A stretch of DNA of 64,000 bases from Desulfosporosinus youngiae DSM 17734 (GCF_000244895.1 NZ_CM001441.1:2190226-2254225); one strand, 5' to 3'; positions 1 to 9,539 are shown, numbered from the stretch's first letter. The notes: generated by a model from the letters alone, not told the origin. Numbers and translations: made by a program.

Positions 1-7
1 TGGTACA

Positions 8-352
8 TTATTTTGGATTAATGATATTAATTTTTCGTCCCGACGGGAAATGCAGCATCTGAGATATAGTACTGGTTTCTTTTACTTTTCTTACAAATAC
101 GCCAGTCTCTTTGGTGATAATGGAAACGGTGTCAATATTGTTGTTGTCGTCGGTATTAACGGCTGTTTCAATTGAAATGGCATTAGCCTCCTGGTCATCA
201 TCTTCGACGACATAATTTTTGTCGTCCCCTGCGTCTTCGGATGACTTAAGTTCTAATTCTTCTTCATCTTTATAAAAAACTAAAATTTCTTCAATGTCAT
301 CTTCACCAGCCAGTGCATCATGAAGTGACTCCGGATAGTCTTCCTTGTGCAT
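8..352 (-). CDS. hypothetical acidic protein
   Basis: A 114-residue frame on the minus strand, with an AGGAAGGG ribosome site about 10 bases before the ATG. The protein is very acidic in its first two thirds, with runs of Asp and Glu and a short Asn-rich stretch. It becomes basic near residues 84-93 (VRKVKE) and ends with a possible beta-strand (KINIINP). There is no signal peptide, membrane segment or recognised motif. The stop lies at the left edge of the window, so downstream partners cannot be seen. The acidic, low-complexity composition fits a small soluble or regulatory protein, but no function can be assigned. Confidence 0.6.
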   Translation of the reverse strand: MHKEDYPESLHDALAGEDDIEEILVFYKDEEELELKSSEDAGDDKNYVVEDDDQEANAISIETAVNTDDNNNIDTVSIITKETGVFVRKVKETSTISQMLHFPSGRKINIINPK

Positions 353-533
353 AATTTAGCACCCTTCCTCAAACAAATTTTTTCTCATGACAATACATCT
401 TTACCTAATTAATTCTGTCAGATTAGAGATTTTTGTGTATTATATGAGTTATTCAAGCAAATGGTACTTTAATGCAATACTCAAGTATAATAAGGGAAAC
501 TCTAATCCTTTGAACTTAATGGGGGGCATAATC

Positions 534-725
534 TTGGAACTGAATGTCGAAGAAAGGCAAGAAACTTGTTCAATTGTCAGTAAAATTGTAAGGCTGAAGA
601 TTTACCGCAGAGCAGCAGAGGATGGCTCTTCCCAAGCAGGAGAAATAGTGGATTACGAATGCAACTCCTCAACTTCGAATTGTGAGTCCAGATGCCACTA
701 TCGATTACTAATCGATGATTTTTAA
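534..725 (+). CDS. possible small protein, 63 residues
   Basis: A TTG start lies 7 bases after a GGGGGG run and gives a 63-residue protein with four cysteines in its second half (ECNSSTSNCESRC) and a charged N-terminal helix-like part. The frame can be extended upstream to an ATG at 387, but that part has no ribosome site. It runs tail to tail into the D-aminoacylase gene, overlapping its stop by about 4 bases. No family is recognised. The ribosome site is purine-rich but not AGGAGG, so this may be a chance frame in a 370-base gap. Confidence 0.35.
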   Translation: MELNVEERQETCSIVSKIVRLKIYRRAAEDGSSQAGEIVDYECNSSTSNCESRCHYRLLIDDF

Positions 726-2353
726 GCCCGGTAAAGGGGAGGAGCATAAAGCCGACCGGCATTCGTTTGGAGAACCTTGCCGCCGGCAACGGCGATTTGA
801 CCGTTGACCAAAGTATAATCGATTCCCAAGGGGGCCTGGGCAGGATTATTGTAATCTTCCGGGGCAGCGATTTTTTCAGGATCAAATATCACTAAATCGG
901 CCAGATAGCCATTTTTCAGATATCCCCGCTTGGCTAAGTTTAACCTTTGGGCCGGATCTCCGGTAATTCGTTTAATACCTTCTGACCAGGTCAAAGCATT
1001 CTTAGCACGGACATATTCCCCCAAGAACTTAGGATAGGTGCCGTATAAACGGGGATGGGGCTTGCCGGTCGGAATACCATCCGAACCAATTTGACATAGG
1101 GGGTGCTTAAGCAAGGTAATAATATCTTCTTCAGCAAAAAGATTCTGTATAACCATAGAACAACGACAATCCTCACTAATCAGCAGTTCGGCCATTGAAT
1201 CGATGATATCGCTAAGGTCAGCCTGCTCAGAGCCGGTTTTCGAGCTTATCTGAGTTGCTGTCTGACCTTCCGCCCATTTGTTTTGGGGCTTCATAACCGA
1301 GCTGATCATGATATTGGACCAGCCAACCATACCTACAAAGTTATCCCAACCGGGATAATTCGGTCCGGGATCACTCAGATCCTCTTTTAGTTTAGCCCGG
1401 AGCTGCGGGTCTTTTAATCTGGCAATGATTTCCGTACTGCCGCCCTCTTTGGCCCAAGGGGGAAGAATTTGAGACAGCAGTGTACTGCCCGCCTGATAAG
1501 GGTGTTCGTCAAAGGTTACATCGACACCCTCGTTTCTAGCTTGTTCAACCATCTCCAGTAATTCTTCAGCTGTAATACCAAAATCCCGATTGGCGTAGGA
1601 ACGCATATGAGAAATCTGTAATTTGACCCCGGATTCTTTAGCGACGGCCAGAGCCTCGGCCATTCCCTCACGAACTTGGCGTGAATGGCTGCGGATATGG
1701 ATCATCATAAGGCCTTGATAATCAGCGACCACTTTACTTAAAGCGACGAGTTCCTGTTGCGGGGCAAACATCCCCGGTAAGTAGGCCAAGCCGTAGGATA
1801 TTCCTAAAGCCCCGTTAGACATAGCCTCCTCAACAATTCTACTCATGGCAGTGATTTCCTTTGCTGAAGGGAGAACATTATTTAAGCCTAAAACCTGAGC
1901 CCGAACAGCTCCATGGCCAATTAAAACACCTAAGTTGTTAGGCTTCTCCGCTTGATTTAACTCATTTAAAAACCTCGAAAAATCCGGCCAATTCCAGGTT
2001 AGCGGCCCTGGACCTAAGATAGGGGTAAGATAGCTGCGCCAATCTTCCATCCTCTCCAGGTGCGGAGCTGAGCCCAAACCGCATTGCCCGATTATTTCGG
2101 TGGTGACTCCTTGTTTAATCCTGCTTTCACGGACCGGACCAGACATAAACGGTACCAAGTCACAATGACTGTGGACATCGATAAACCCAGGAGTTACCAG
2201 TTTTTTGGCCGCATCTATGACAATATGGGCTTCTGTAGACAGATCTTTTCCTATTTCCGCAATTATGCCATCTTTAATTCCAACGTCACTCTGACGAGGT
2301 GTGTTCCCGGTTCCATCCACAATTAAGCCGCCAGTGATTAGTGTATCAAACAT
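722..2353 (-). CDS. N-acyl-D-amino-acid deacylase (D-aminoacylase), amidohydrolase family
   Basis: Hydrolyses N-acyl-D-amino acids to D-amino acids and a carboxylate; a cytoplasmic metal enzyme. The 543-residue product has the amidohydrolase layout: an N-terminal beta-sandwich piece (LITGGLIVDGTG), the metal-binding VHSHCD strand, a GQCGLG cysteine region typical of D-aminoacylases, KLQISHM, DEHPYQAG, and the GSDGIPTGKPHPRLYGT block with the catalytic Asp, ending in an ADLVIFDP strand of the composite sandwich. The start at 2353 is preferred over the upstream GTG/ATG options because AGGGAAAGGTC precedes it. A terminator for the upstream small gene separates the two, so this gene is probably transcribed on its own. 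Confidence 0.88.
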   Translation of the reverse strand: MFDTLITGGLIVDGTGNTPRQSDVGIKDGIIAEIGKDLSTEAHIVIDAAKKLVTPGFIDVHSHCDLVPFMSGPVRESRIKQGVTTEIIGQCGLGSAPHLERMEDWRSYLTPILGPGPLTWNWPDFSRFLNELNQAEKPNNLGVLIGHGAVRAQVLGLNNVLPSAKEITAMSRIVEEAMSNGALGISYGLAYLPGMFAPQQELVALSKVVADYQGLMMIHIRSHSRQVREGMAEALAVAKESGVKLQISHMRSYANRDFGITAEELLEMVEQARNEGVDVTFDEHPYQAGSTLLSQILPPWAKEGGSTEIIARLKDPQLRAKLKEDLSDPGPNYPGWDNFVGMVGWSNIMISSVMKPQNKWAEGQTATQISSKTGSEQADLSDIIDSMAELLISEDCRCSMVIQNLFAEEDIITLLKHPLCQIGSDGIPTGKPHPRLYGTYPKFLGEYVRAKNALTWSEGIKRITGDPAQRLNLAKRGYLKNGYLADLVIFDPEKIAAPEDYNNPAQAPLGIDYTLVNGQIAVAGGKVLQTNAGRLYAPPLYRA

Positions 2354-2404
2354 GTTAACAGACCTTTCCCTAATATTAAATAGCTGATCCAAGCTTCGGC
2401 ACAT

Positions 2405-2436
2405 AAAAAGAGTCCGTCTTATGTGAAGACGGGCTC
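2405..2436 (-). terminator. intrinsic terminator on the minus strand
   Basis: A near-perfect 10-11-bp stem (2410-2420 with 2426-2436, 5-base loop) is followed on the minus strand by TTTTTATG. It lies just after the small gene at 2468-2641 and before the D-aminoacylase start. Confidence 0.75.
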
Positions 2437-2467
2437 AAATTAAGGTCATCGGATAGAATAAGCACAA

Positions 2468-2641
2468 CTATTCTGCCTTCTTAAAAATAGACCAAGGGGT
2501 ATCTACGGCTAAACCATCTTCTAACATTTTCTGCACAGTTCCAGGGATATAGAATCCAGCGGTCTCTGTTTTGAATAAGCACTCTTCTAAGGTTATTTCC
2601 TCCCAAGTATCCTCGCCTTTTAACTGAGTAACAAATTTCAT
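2468..2641 (-). CDS. hypothetical small protein, 57 residues
   Basis: A short gene with a textbook GGAGG ribosome site 7-8 bases before its ATG and an intrinsic terminator 31 bases after its stop, so it looks like a complete single-gene transcript. The protein begins MKFVTQLKGEDTWEEITLEE and ends PWSIFKKAE, with acidic amphipathic helices and no membrane segment. It is not a family I recognise. The signals at both ends make it more credible than its length suggests. Confidence 0.65.
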   Translation of the reverse strand: MKFVTQLKGEDTWEEITLEECLFKTETAGFYIPGTVQKMLEDGLAVDTPWSIFKKAE

Positions 2642-2926
2642 TGGTATTCCTCCGTTAATGTAATGTAGTTTCTATGTTTTAGAGACAAGCTTATTATAGC
2701 AGGAAATACCTTTCAAGTGAACCATCTAAAGTGAAACGGGGGGACCGGTGTTTCTCAGGAGATTATAGGTAAGGCTTCTTGAGGGGAATGAGAAAATTTT
2801 CAATTTAATAAAGGTATTTAAAATTTTCTTGCAGAATGAAGAGTTTAACTATCGAATTTGTTAAGACATTAAGAACAGTAAAGCTCTGAAAATGAAAGGT
2901 GACTAAACTGTAAAGGAGATCAGTCA

Positions 2927-3769
2927 ATGAGTAAATTAAAAGTAACGATCTTAATAGAAAACACCGTAGGAGTTCCCTTAAATCTCTTAGCCGAGTGGGG
3001 ATTGTCAATGCTCTTGGATTTTGGCGATGAGCGGATTTTATTTGATGCAGGGGAGCAAGGTAATTTAGTAAGTAATGCGCAAGTATTGGGGTATGATCTG
3101 CGCTCAATTGATCGCGTCATCTTGAGTCACGGCCATTATGATCACACCGGGGGGCTTTTTAAGTTCCTTCAGTATCGGGGGAGGGTTCCGGTCTATGCAC
3201 ATCCGGATTTATTTAAAGGGCATTATGGGCGGGGAGTAAAAGGACAAGCAGACAGATATCTCGGTGTGCCCCACTGTCAGAAGCAGTTGGAGAGTGTCGG
3301 CGCTGAGTTTCATTGGCACAGTGAACCTTTGGAATTAAGTCCCGGATTTTGGCTAAGTGGTGAAATCCCGCGGGAAACATCCTTTGAACAACTTGACGAT
3401 GGATTGGTTGAGCATCAAGAAGGGATGATTGTTCAGGATAGTATACGGGATGATTTAAGCCTTTTCTATGTGACAGATCAAGGGTTGATTATTCTACTCG
3501 GGTGCGCACATTCGGGACTGGTAAACATCGTGGAACATGCTAAAAGGGTGACCGGTCAGCAAAAAGTAAGAGCAATTATCGGCGGAACTCATCTTGGCCC
3601 AGCTGCACCCCATCAAGTGCATCAAACCATAGACTACCTGAGAGAACTTGATTTAGAATGTCTGGCACCGAATCACTGTACAGGAATGGGTATGCTGACT
3701 CAGTTAGCTTCGGAATTCCCCAAAGCTTTCACTTGGGCGATGACCGGCAGCAGGTTAGAGTTTATTTAA
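2927..3769 (+). CDS. MBL-fold metallohydrolase (COG1237 type)
   Basis: A 280-residue metallo-beta-lactamase-fold protein. The metal-binding signature HGHYDHTGG is at about residues 68-76, a later metal-ligand segment reads LLGCAHSGLVNI, and a C-terminal APNHCTGM supplies the last histidine region. An AAGGAGATC ribosome site precedes the ATG. The sequence type matches COG1237, whose archaeal members include the beta-ribofuranosylaminobenzene 5'-phosphate/dihydropterin branch, but clostridial members have no established substrate, so only the fold and likely metal hydrolysis can be claimed. It stands alone between divergent and unrelated genes. Confidence 0.82.
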   Translation: MSKLKVTILIENTVGVPLNLLAEWGLSMLLDFGDERILFDAGEQGNLVSNAQVLGYDLRSIDRVILSHGHYDHTGGLFKFLQYRGRVPVYAHPDLFKGHYGRGVKGQADRYLGVPHCQKQLESVGAEFHWHSEPLELSPGFWLSGEIPRETSFEQLDDGLVEHQEGMIVQDSIRDDLSLFYVTDQGLIILLGCAHSGLVNIVEHAKRVTGQQKVRAIIGGTHLGPAAPHQVHQTIDYLRELDLECLAPNHCTGMGMLTQLASEFPKAFTWAMTGSRLEFI

Positions 3770-3931
3770 GCTTGTAGAATTCAGAGACAAGAATTTAGAC
3801 TATTTGTCTGTTGTCTAATGAAAATTCCTTAATTTGAGCATAATTACATGAAGCTAATTTTCAGAACCGAATTACCGCGGTGAGTGATTTATAGCATAAT
3901 AAATTGTTAAAGCTCATTTTATGGGTTTTAA

Positions 3932-3960
3932 TTGATTATTTAGGGTAGTTTATGTATAAT
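3932..3960 (+). promoter_or_regulatory. sigma-A-type promoter of the polyamine genes
   Basis: TTGATT, a 17-base spacer, then a perfect TATAAT, ending 33 bases before the ATG of the saccharopine-dehydrogenase-family gene at 3994. No other -10/-35 pair of similar quality is seen in this gap. Confidence 0.7.
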
Positions 3961-3993
3961 TTGCATTGTTGTAAAGTGATAGGAGGGTGTTAA

Positions 3994-5193
3994 ATGGGAA
4001 AAGCTTTGATTATCGGCGCTGGTGGAGTTGCTAGTGTTGCTATTCATAAATGCTGCCAAAATCCGGATGTATTTGAAGAGATTTGTATAGCGAGCAGAAC
4101 TGTCGAAAAATGTGAGGCAATCAAAAACCAATTGGCAGGAAGCCGCACCAAAATTCAAACGGCTCAGCTTGATGCCGATAATACCGATAGGGTTATTGAC
4201 TTAATTAAGAGCTTTAAGCCAGATATTGTTATCAACCTTGCCCTCCCTTATCAGGATCTGACAATCATGGATGCTTGCTTGGCAACGGGAGTGGATTACT
4301 TAGATACTGCGAATTATGAACCGCCGGATGTTGCTAAGTTCGAATATAAATGGCAGTGGGCATATCGGGAGAAATTCGCACAGGCAGGCATAACCGCCTT
4401 GTTAGGAAGCGGTTTTGACCCTGGGGTTACGGGTGTCTTCTGTGCTTATGCTCAAAAGCATTATTTTGATGAGATTCATTCTATTGACATCGTTGATGCC
4501 AATGCCGGTGATCACGGATATCCCTTTGCCACAAACTTTAATCCGGAAATTAATATTCGTGAAATCACTGCCAACGGAAGGTACTATGAAAATGGTTCAT
4601 GGGTTGAAACCGAGCCTCTGGCCATGAAGCAGATATACGACCTTCCGGAGATAGGACCAAAAAGTATTTATCTGATGTACCATGAGGAATTGGAGTCCCT
4701 GGCTATTAATATCAAGGGAGTTAAGCGGATCAGATTTTGGATGACCTTCTCTGACAATTATCTGAATCATTTGCGTGTCCTTGAAAATGTTGGTATGACA
4801 TCGATTGAGCCCATTGAATTTGAGGGGCAGCAGATTATTCCTTTGCAATTTCTGAAAGCTGTTCTTCCCGATCCGGCATCTCTCGGCCCGAGAACTAAAG
4901 GAAAAACAAATATCGGCTGCATTATTCAAGGGATTAAAGACGGAAAACCTCAAACCTATTATGTTTACAATGTGTGTGATCATCAGGAATGTTATGCCGA
5001 AGTAGGTTCCCAGGCAATTTCTTATACAACAGGGGTACCGGCGATGATCGGGGCCATGTTAATGCTCAAAGGTATTTGGAAAAAACCTGGTGTCTTCAAT
5101 GTTGAGGAATTTGATCCTGATCCGTTCATGGAAGCTTTAAATAAATGTGGTTTACCGTGGCAGGAAAGTTTCTCGCCTACTCTCCTTGATTGA
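3994..5193 (+). CDS. carboxynorspermidine/carboxyspermidine dehydrogenase (saccharopine dehydrogenase family)
   Basis: A 399-residue NAD(P)H enzyme that condenses aspartate semialdehyde with a diamine (1,3-diaminopropane or putrescine) to give carboxynorspermidine or carboxyspermidine. The N-terminus has a Rossmann dinucleotide loop (IIGAGGVASVA), followed by DTANYEPPD and LLGSGFDPGVTGVF, characteristic of this subgroup. The ATG follows AGGAGGG at good spacing. The decarboxylase for the next step starts 10 bases after the stop, which makes the polyamine assignment firm; which diamine is used cannot be read from sequence. The route bypasses S-adenosylmethionine decarboxylase. Confidence 0.88.
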   Translation: MGKALIIGAGGVASVAIHKCCQNPDVFEEICIASRTVEKCEAIKNQLAGSRTKIQTAQLDADNTDRVIDLIKSFKPDIVINLALPYQDLTIMDACLATGVDYLDTANYEPPDVAKFEYKWQWAYREKFAQAGITALLGSGFDPGVTGVFCAYAQKHYFDEIHSIDIVDANAGDHGYPFATNFNPEINIREITANGRYYENGSWVETEPLAMKQIYDLPEIGPKSIYLMYHEELESLAINIKGVKRIRFWMTFSDNYLNHLRVLENVGMTSIEPIEFEGQQIIPLQFLKAVLPDPASLGPRTKGKTNIGCIIQGIKDGKPQTYYVYNVCDHQECYAEVGSQAISYTTGVPAMIGAMLMLKGIWKKPGVFNVEEFDPDPFMEALNKCGLPWQESFSPTLLD

Positions 5194-5203
5194 GGTGTAT
5201 AAT

Positions 5204-6343
5204 TTGGACATTGATATCAGAGCCCTGCCGACACCCTGTTATCTGGTCGATGAACGACTTATTTTAAGGAATCTTGAAATCCTGCATTCCGTACAACAAC
5301 GTACGGGATGCAGAATTCTTCTTGCCTTAAAAGGGTTTTCAATGTATTCGGTATTTCCCCTGGTAGGCAGCTATCTTAAAGGTGTAACCTCCAGCTCGTT
5401 GTTCGAAGCCAGGCTGGGTCATGAAGAAATGGGAAAAGAAGTTCATATCTATGCCCCAGCTTACATTGATGAGGAATTTGAGGAGATCCTTGCTCATTGT
5501 GACCATATCACCTTTAATTCCTTTGACCAATGGAATCGGTTTAAAGACAAGGTCAAAAATACTAAGATCAAAAAGATTAGCTGCGGCATACGTATTAATC
5601 CGGAATATTCGGAAATAGAGACGCCGATTTATGATCCCTGTTACCAGTTTTCAAGACTGGGTGTGACCTTGAACAATTTTCGGCCTGAAGAGCTGGAAGG
5701 GATTGAGGGACTTCATTTTCATACCATGTGTGAGCAGAACTCTGATACCCTTGAACGAACAATTCAAGTTGTTGATCAAAAGTTTGGGAAATTCATTGGT
5801 TCTATGAAATGGCTCAATCTTGGCGGAGGGCATCATATTACCAGACCTGATTATGATATTGAAACCTTGGTGCGCTGTATAAACTTCTTTCAGGATAAAT
5901 ATGGAGTAGATATTTACCTGGAACCTGGTGAGGCAGTGGCCTTAAACACCGGGTATCTTGTGGCCAAAGTTCTTGATATCGTCGATAATGATATGAAAAT
6001 TGCCATCCTGGATACTTCGGCGGCTTGCCACATGCCGGACGTCCTTGAAATGCCCTACAGACCCAACATCATCGATGCCGGACAGCCGGGTGAATATCCT
6101 TTTACCTACAGACTAGGCGGACTTACTTGTCTTGCCGGGGATATTATTGGGGACTACTCTTTCAGACAGCCCTTAAAACCGGGGGACAGGCTTGTTTTTT
6201 GTGATATGGCCCACTATACTATGGTAAAAAATAATACGTTCAATGGTGTCAATCTCCCTTCGATTGCACGTTTTAATGAAGAGGAAGGGATTAAGCTCAT
6301 CAAACAGTTCGGTTATGAGGATTTTAAAACCCGTCTTTCTTAA
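5204..6343 (+). CDS. nspC: carboxynorspermidine/carboxyspermidine decarboxylase
   Basis: A PLP-dependent, alanine-racemase-fold decarboxylase that removes CO2 from carboxynorspermidine or carboxyspermidine to give norspermidine or spermidine. The 379-residue product starts with LPTPCYLVDE, has the PLP lysine in LALKGFSMY, a GLHFHTMCEQ segment, the glycine-rich LNLGGGHHIT phosphate loop and an LEPGEAVALNTG region, all usual for NspC. The TTG at 5204 is chosen because GAGGTG lies 6 bases before it; the longer frame back to 5147 overlaps the upstream gene without a ribosome site. It forms a two-gene operon with the dehydrogenase. Confidence 0.88.
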   Translation: MDIDIRALPTPCYLVDERLILRNLEILHSVQQRTGCRILLALKGFSMYSVFPLVGSYLKGVTSSSLFEARLGHEEMGKEVHIYAPAYIDEEFEEILAHCDHITFNSFDQWNRFKDKVKNTKIKKISCGIRINPEYSEIETPIYDPCYQFSRLGVTLNNFRPEELEGIEGLHFHTMCEQNSDTLERTIQVVDQKFGKFIGSMKWLNLGGGHHITRPDYDIETLVRCINFFQDKYGVDIYLEPGEAVALNTGYLVAKVLDIVDNDMKIAILDTSAACHMPDVLEMPYRPNIIDAGQPGEYPFTYRLGGLTCLAGDIIGDYSFRQPLKPGDRLVFCDMAHYTMVKNNTFNGVNLPSIARFNEEEGIKLIKQFGYEDFKTRLS

Positions 6344-6687
6344 AGGATTGCCGGACAATCTGCGTTCTGTCGTGAGGCAGTGCAGAGGCAAAACTAAAAG
6401 GTAACTCCAGGATTTCCGTTAAGGGATTTAGTTGTCATCAAGATGGATTATCCTGGAGTATACTGCTGGCGTTTAACATCAAAAAATATTGCCCAACTGG
6501 TTGGCATGACGTTTGTTCCTTTTTTAGCTTAGAAATCACAAATCTTTGAGTAAATCCTATCCATAAAAAGGATGGCTTGAATTTCTGCGATCACTGTTCA
6601 AAAAGCAGGAATTTGTCTATCCGCACAGAAATATATGTATGTTGTATACAAATTTTTTTGCCTATTGGTATTAAGAGGAGGTAAACC
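6344..6687. other. 344-base gap upstream of gap, with inverted repeats
   Basis: No convincing gene. It holds a 10-bp inverted repeat at 6404-6413 and 6450-6459 (ACTCCAGGAT and its complement, 36 bases apart), which could terminate or process the nspC transcript. A palindromic TTGTATACAA lies about 30 bases before the gap ATG and could be an operator or part of the promoter. A good ribosome site (GAGGAGG) begins about 14 bases before the gap start. Confidence 0.4.
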
Positions 6688-7695
6688 ATGATCCGCGTAG
6701 CAATTACTGGTTTCGGTAGAATCGGTCGTCTTACACTGCGTGCCGCCCTAAGTCAATCCCTGCCTTTCGAAGTGGTGGCCATTAATGATATGGGAAATCC
6801 CGATCAGCTAGCCCATTTGCTTAAGTACGATTCGGTCCACGGAACCCTTCCTAATAAAGTAGAAGTTGATGGCCGGGCATTGGTTATCGATGGAAAACGT
6901 ATTGAAATTGTGGCTGACAGAAACCCGCTAAATTTACCTTGGAGAGAACTCGGAGTAGACATAGTGCTGGAGTGCACCGGTAAATTCAGGAAACGTGATG
7001 AAGCAGCCCAGCACATTACCGCAGGAGCTAAAAAGGTTGTTATCACGGCTCCAGCCAAAGAAGAAGATATCACGATTGTGATGGGGGTAAATGACGAGCA
7101 ATATGATCCCCTCAAGCATCATGTGATTTCCAACGCTTCCTGCACGACTAACTGCCTGGCACCCGTTGCCAAAGTTTTAGTAGATTCCTTTGGGATTGAA
7201 CAAGGGATGATGACAACCATCCATTCAGTCACCAATGACCAGCGTACTGTGGACGTAAAACATAAAGACTGGCGCAGGTCCAGAGCCGCCTATCAATCAA
7301 TGATTCCGACAACGACGGGTGCGGCTAAAGCGGTTACCCTTGTTATACCGGAATTAGAAGGAAAAATGACCGGGCTGGCTGTCCGGGTTCCTACTCCAAA
7401 TGTCTCCTTAGTTGATTTTGTCGCTAATTTAACAAGACCTGCCACCAAAGAAGAAGTGAATAACGCTTTTCGCGAGGCGGCAGATGGCCGCATGAAAGGC
7501 TATCTCGAATATACGGAAATGCCTCTTGTTTCCCTGGATTATAATGGCAATCCTGCTAGTTCTATTCTGGATGGGCTGTCTACCATGATGATAGGAGATC
7601 GTATGGTAAAAGTATTAGTCTGGTATGATAACGAATGGGGTTACTCCTGCCGGGTTTTAGATTTAGTAAAGCTGATTGCAACGAAAGGGCTGTAG
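6688..7695 (+). CDS. gap: glyceraldehyde-3-phosphate dehydrogenase, type I
   Basis: Glycolytic enzyme converting glyceraldehyde 3-phosphate, NAD and phosphate to 1,3-bisphosphoglycerate. The 335-residue length is standard. Visible are the N-terminal Rossmann segment GFGRIGRL, the catalytic motif SNASCTTNCLAP with Cys152, the partner His179 in TTIHS, and the C-terminal WYDNEWGYSCRV. AGAGGAGG precedes the ATG. Pyruvate kinase follows 19 bases after the stop with its own strong ribosome site, and both end at one terminator, so the two lower-glycolysis genes form an operon. Confidence 0.96.
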   Translation: MIRVAITGFGRIGRLTLRAALSQSLPFEVVAINDMGNPDQLAHLLKYDSVHGTLPNKVEVDGRALVIDGKRIEIVADRNPLNLPWRELGVDIVLECTGKFRKRDEAAQHITAGAKKVVITAPAKEEDITIVMGVNDEQYDPLKHHVISNASCTTNCLAPVAKVLVDSFGIEQGMMTTIHSVTNDQRTVDVKHKDWRRSRAAYQSMIPTTTGAAKAVTLVIPELEGKMTGLAVRVPTPNVSLVDFVANLTRPATKEEVNNAFREAADGRMKGYLEYTEMPLVSLDYNGNPASSILDGLSTMMIGDRMVKVLVWYDNEWGYSCRVLDLVKLIATKGL

Positions 7696-7714
7696 TTTAG
7701 AAGGAGGGTACACC

Positions 7715-9451
7715 ATGAGGAGGACTAAAATTGTCTGCACTATTGGTCCGTCAAGTGAGTCCAAGGAACAGGTTCAAGCTCTTTTAGCGGCAGGTATGGA
7801 TGTTGCACGACTTAATTTTTCTCACGGAACCCATGAAGAACATGGACGCAGAATAGCAATCTTAAGAGAAGAAGCGTCCAAAGCAGGAAAACATCTGGGT
7901 ATTCTTCTCGATACCAAAGGGCCGGAAATACGTACTGGAAAAGTTCCGGAACAAGGGATTCCCCTTGAAAATGGGTCGGACTTTGTCCTCGATATAGATC
8001 TTGGCAGTCTTGGTGATCAAGGGCGGGTTGGTATTACCTATACTGACTTGTGGCGTAAAGTTAAGCCGGGCAGCCGTATACTGATTGATGATGGTCAAAT
8101 CGAATTGGAAGTAACGGACGTAGATCCTGAAATAATCCGGACGATAGTCAGAAACGGCGGGGTTCTTAAATCTCAAAAAGGGGTTAATATTCCCAGCGCG
8201 CTGATTGACTTACCCGCAGTTACTGAAAGAGATATAGAGGATATTCGCTTTGGTATTTCCCAGGGAATTGATTTTATCGCCGCTTCTTTTACCCGCAAGG
8301 CCCTGAATATTTTAGACGTACGCAGGGTTGTGGAAGAAATGGGAGCAGATGTTCATATTATTGCCAAGATCGAAAGCCGGGAAGGGCTGGATAATTTAGA
8401 TTCTATTCTTGAAGTTGCCGATGGCCTGATGGTCGCCCGGGGTGACTTAGGGGTAGAGATTCCCGTTGAAGAAGTTCCTATTCGCCAGAAGGAAATGATT
8501 CGTAAGTGTAATTTATTAGGCAAGCCTGTCATTGTAGCGACTCAGATGCTCGACTCCATGATGCGTCAGCCCAGACCTACCAGAGCAGAGGCCAGTGATG
8601 TCGCCAATGCAATTTTAGATGGTACGGATGCGATTATGTTGTCCGGCGAAACGGCTGCGGGGCTATATCCAATTGATGCTGTCCGGATGATGGATAGAAT
8701 AGCCAATCGTACTGAAATGAATTGTCTGGACAATCAAGCTTCCCGCCATCCTCATGTCAATGTTGCAGAGGCGATTAGCTTTGCAAGTTTTACCATAGCA
8801 AAGGACCTTCAAGCCGCGGCCATTCTTACCCCCACCCATTCGGGTTTAACTGCGCAGATGATCTCCAAGTACCGGCCTATTGCCTTGATTGTTGCAGCGA
8901 CTCCATTTGCTTCAACCGCCAGAAAACTGGCTTTGCAATGGGGTGTGCAATCAATCGTTGTTCATAAAAGTTCAGGCACGGATGAAATGGTTTCTGTTGC
9001 CGTAAATACCTCCTTAAGTGAAGGTTATATTCAGTCCGGTGATGTTGTGGTTATCACTGCGGGGGTTCCAATCGGTAAGGTTGGCTCTACGAACATGATC
9101 AAAGTTCAAGTCATGGGCAATATTTTGGCCAGAGGTATGGGTATCGGCCGCAAATCCTATTCCGGCCTTGCCCGCAGAGTCCAAACACCAAGCCAAGAGG
9201 ATTTCAACACCGGAGATATTCTAATCGCCCAGTCAACCGATGCCAGTTTCGTACCCTTAATTGCTCGGGCAGGGGCGTTAGTGGTTGAAGAAGCCGGTCT
9301 GACATCACATGCGGCTATTGTAGCCTTACAATTTGGCATCCCAACGATTGTCGGCGCTATCGACGCCTTTGCCAAGGTATCAGACGGTCAGTCTTTGACG
9401 GTCGATGCCCTGACGGGCTTGATGTATGAGGGTTCGGTCAGTATTCTCTAA
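7715..9451 (+). CDS. pyk: pyruvate kinase with C-terminal PEP-utiliser domain
   Basis: Makes pyruvate and ATP from phosphoenolpyruvate and ADP. The 578-residue protein has the barrel start RRTKIVCTIGPSS, the LNFSHGTHEEH phosphate site, IDFIAASFTRK, the IAKIESREG metal-binding helix, ATQMLDSMM and the alpha/beta C domain. About 100 extra residues at the end carry GALVVEEAGLTSHAAIVALQFGIPT, the swivelling phosphohistidine domain seen in PEP-utilising enzymes and in many Bacillus/Clostridium pyruvate kinases. The start at 7715 is set by AAGGAGGG; the longer frame overlapping gap has no such site. The histidine in TSHAA is present, so the extra domain is not obviously degenerate. Confidence 0.95.
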   Translation: MRRTKIVCTIGPSSESKEQVQALLAAGMDVARLNFSHGTHEEHGRRIAILREEASKAGKHLGILLDTKGPEIRTGKVPEQGIPLENGSDFVLDIDLGSLGDQGRVGITYTDLWRKVKPGSRILIDDGQIELEVTDVDPEIIRTIVRNGGVLKSQKGVNIPSALIDLPAVTERDIEDIRFGISQGIDFIAASFTRKALNILDVRRVVEEMGADVHIIAKIESREGLDNLDSILEVADGLMVARGDLGVEIPVEEVPIRQKEMIRKCNLLGKPVIVATQMLDSMMRQPRPTRAEASDVANAILDGTDAIMLSGETAAGLYPIDAVRMMDRIANRTEMNCLDNQASRHPHVNVAEAISFASFTIAKDLQAAAILTPTHSGLTAQMISKYRPIALIVAATPFASTARKLALQWGVQSIVVHKSSGTDEMVSVAVNTSLSEGYIQSGDVVVITAGVPIGKVGSTNMIKVQVMGNILARGMGIGRKSYSGLARRVQTPSQEDFNTGDILIAQSTDASFVPLIARAGALVVEEAGLTSHAAIVALQFGIPTIVGAIDAFAKVSDGQSLTVDALTGLMYEGSVSIL

Positions 9452-9503
9452 AGATGCAGGGACATGAGAGACAAAGACTCAAAACGATAGTTAGTATTTT
9501 AGT

Positions 9504-9539
9504 ATAGAAGGGTGGCAGTGCTATCCTTCTATTGTTTTT
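9504..9539 (+). terminator. intrinsic terminator after gap-pyk
   Basis: An 8-bp stem, ATAGAAGG at 9504-9511 with CCTTCTAT at 9525-9532, continues into an additional G-U and T-A pair, followed by TGTTTTTC. It lies 53 bases after the pyk stop. Confidence 0.75.
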
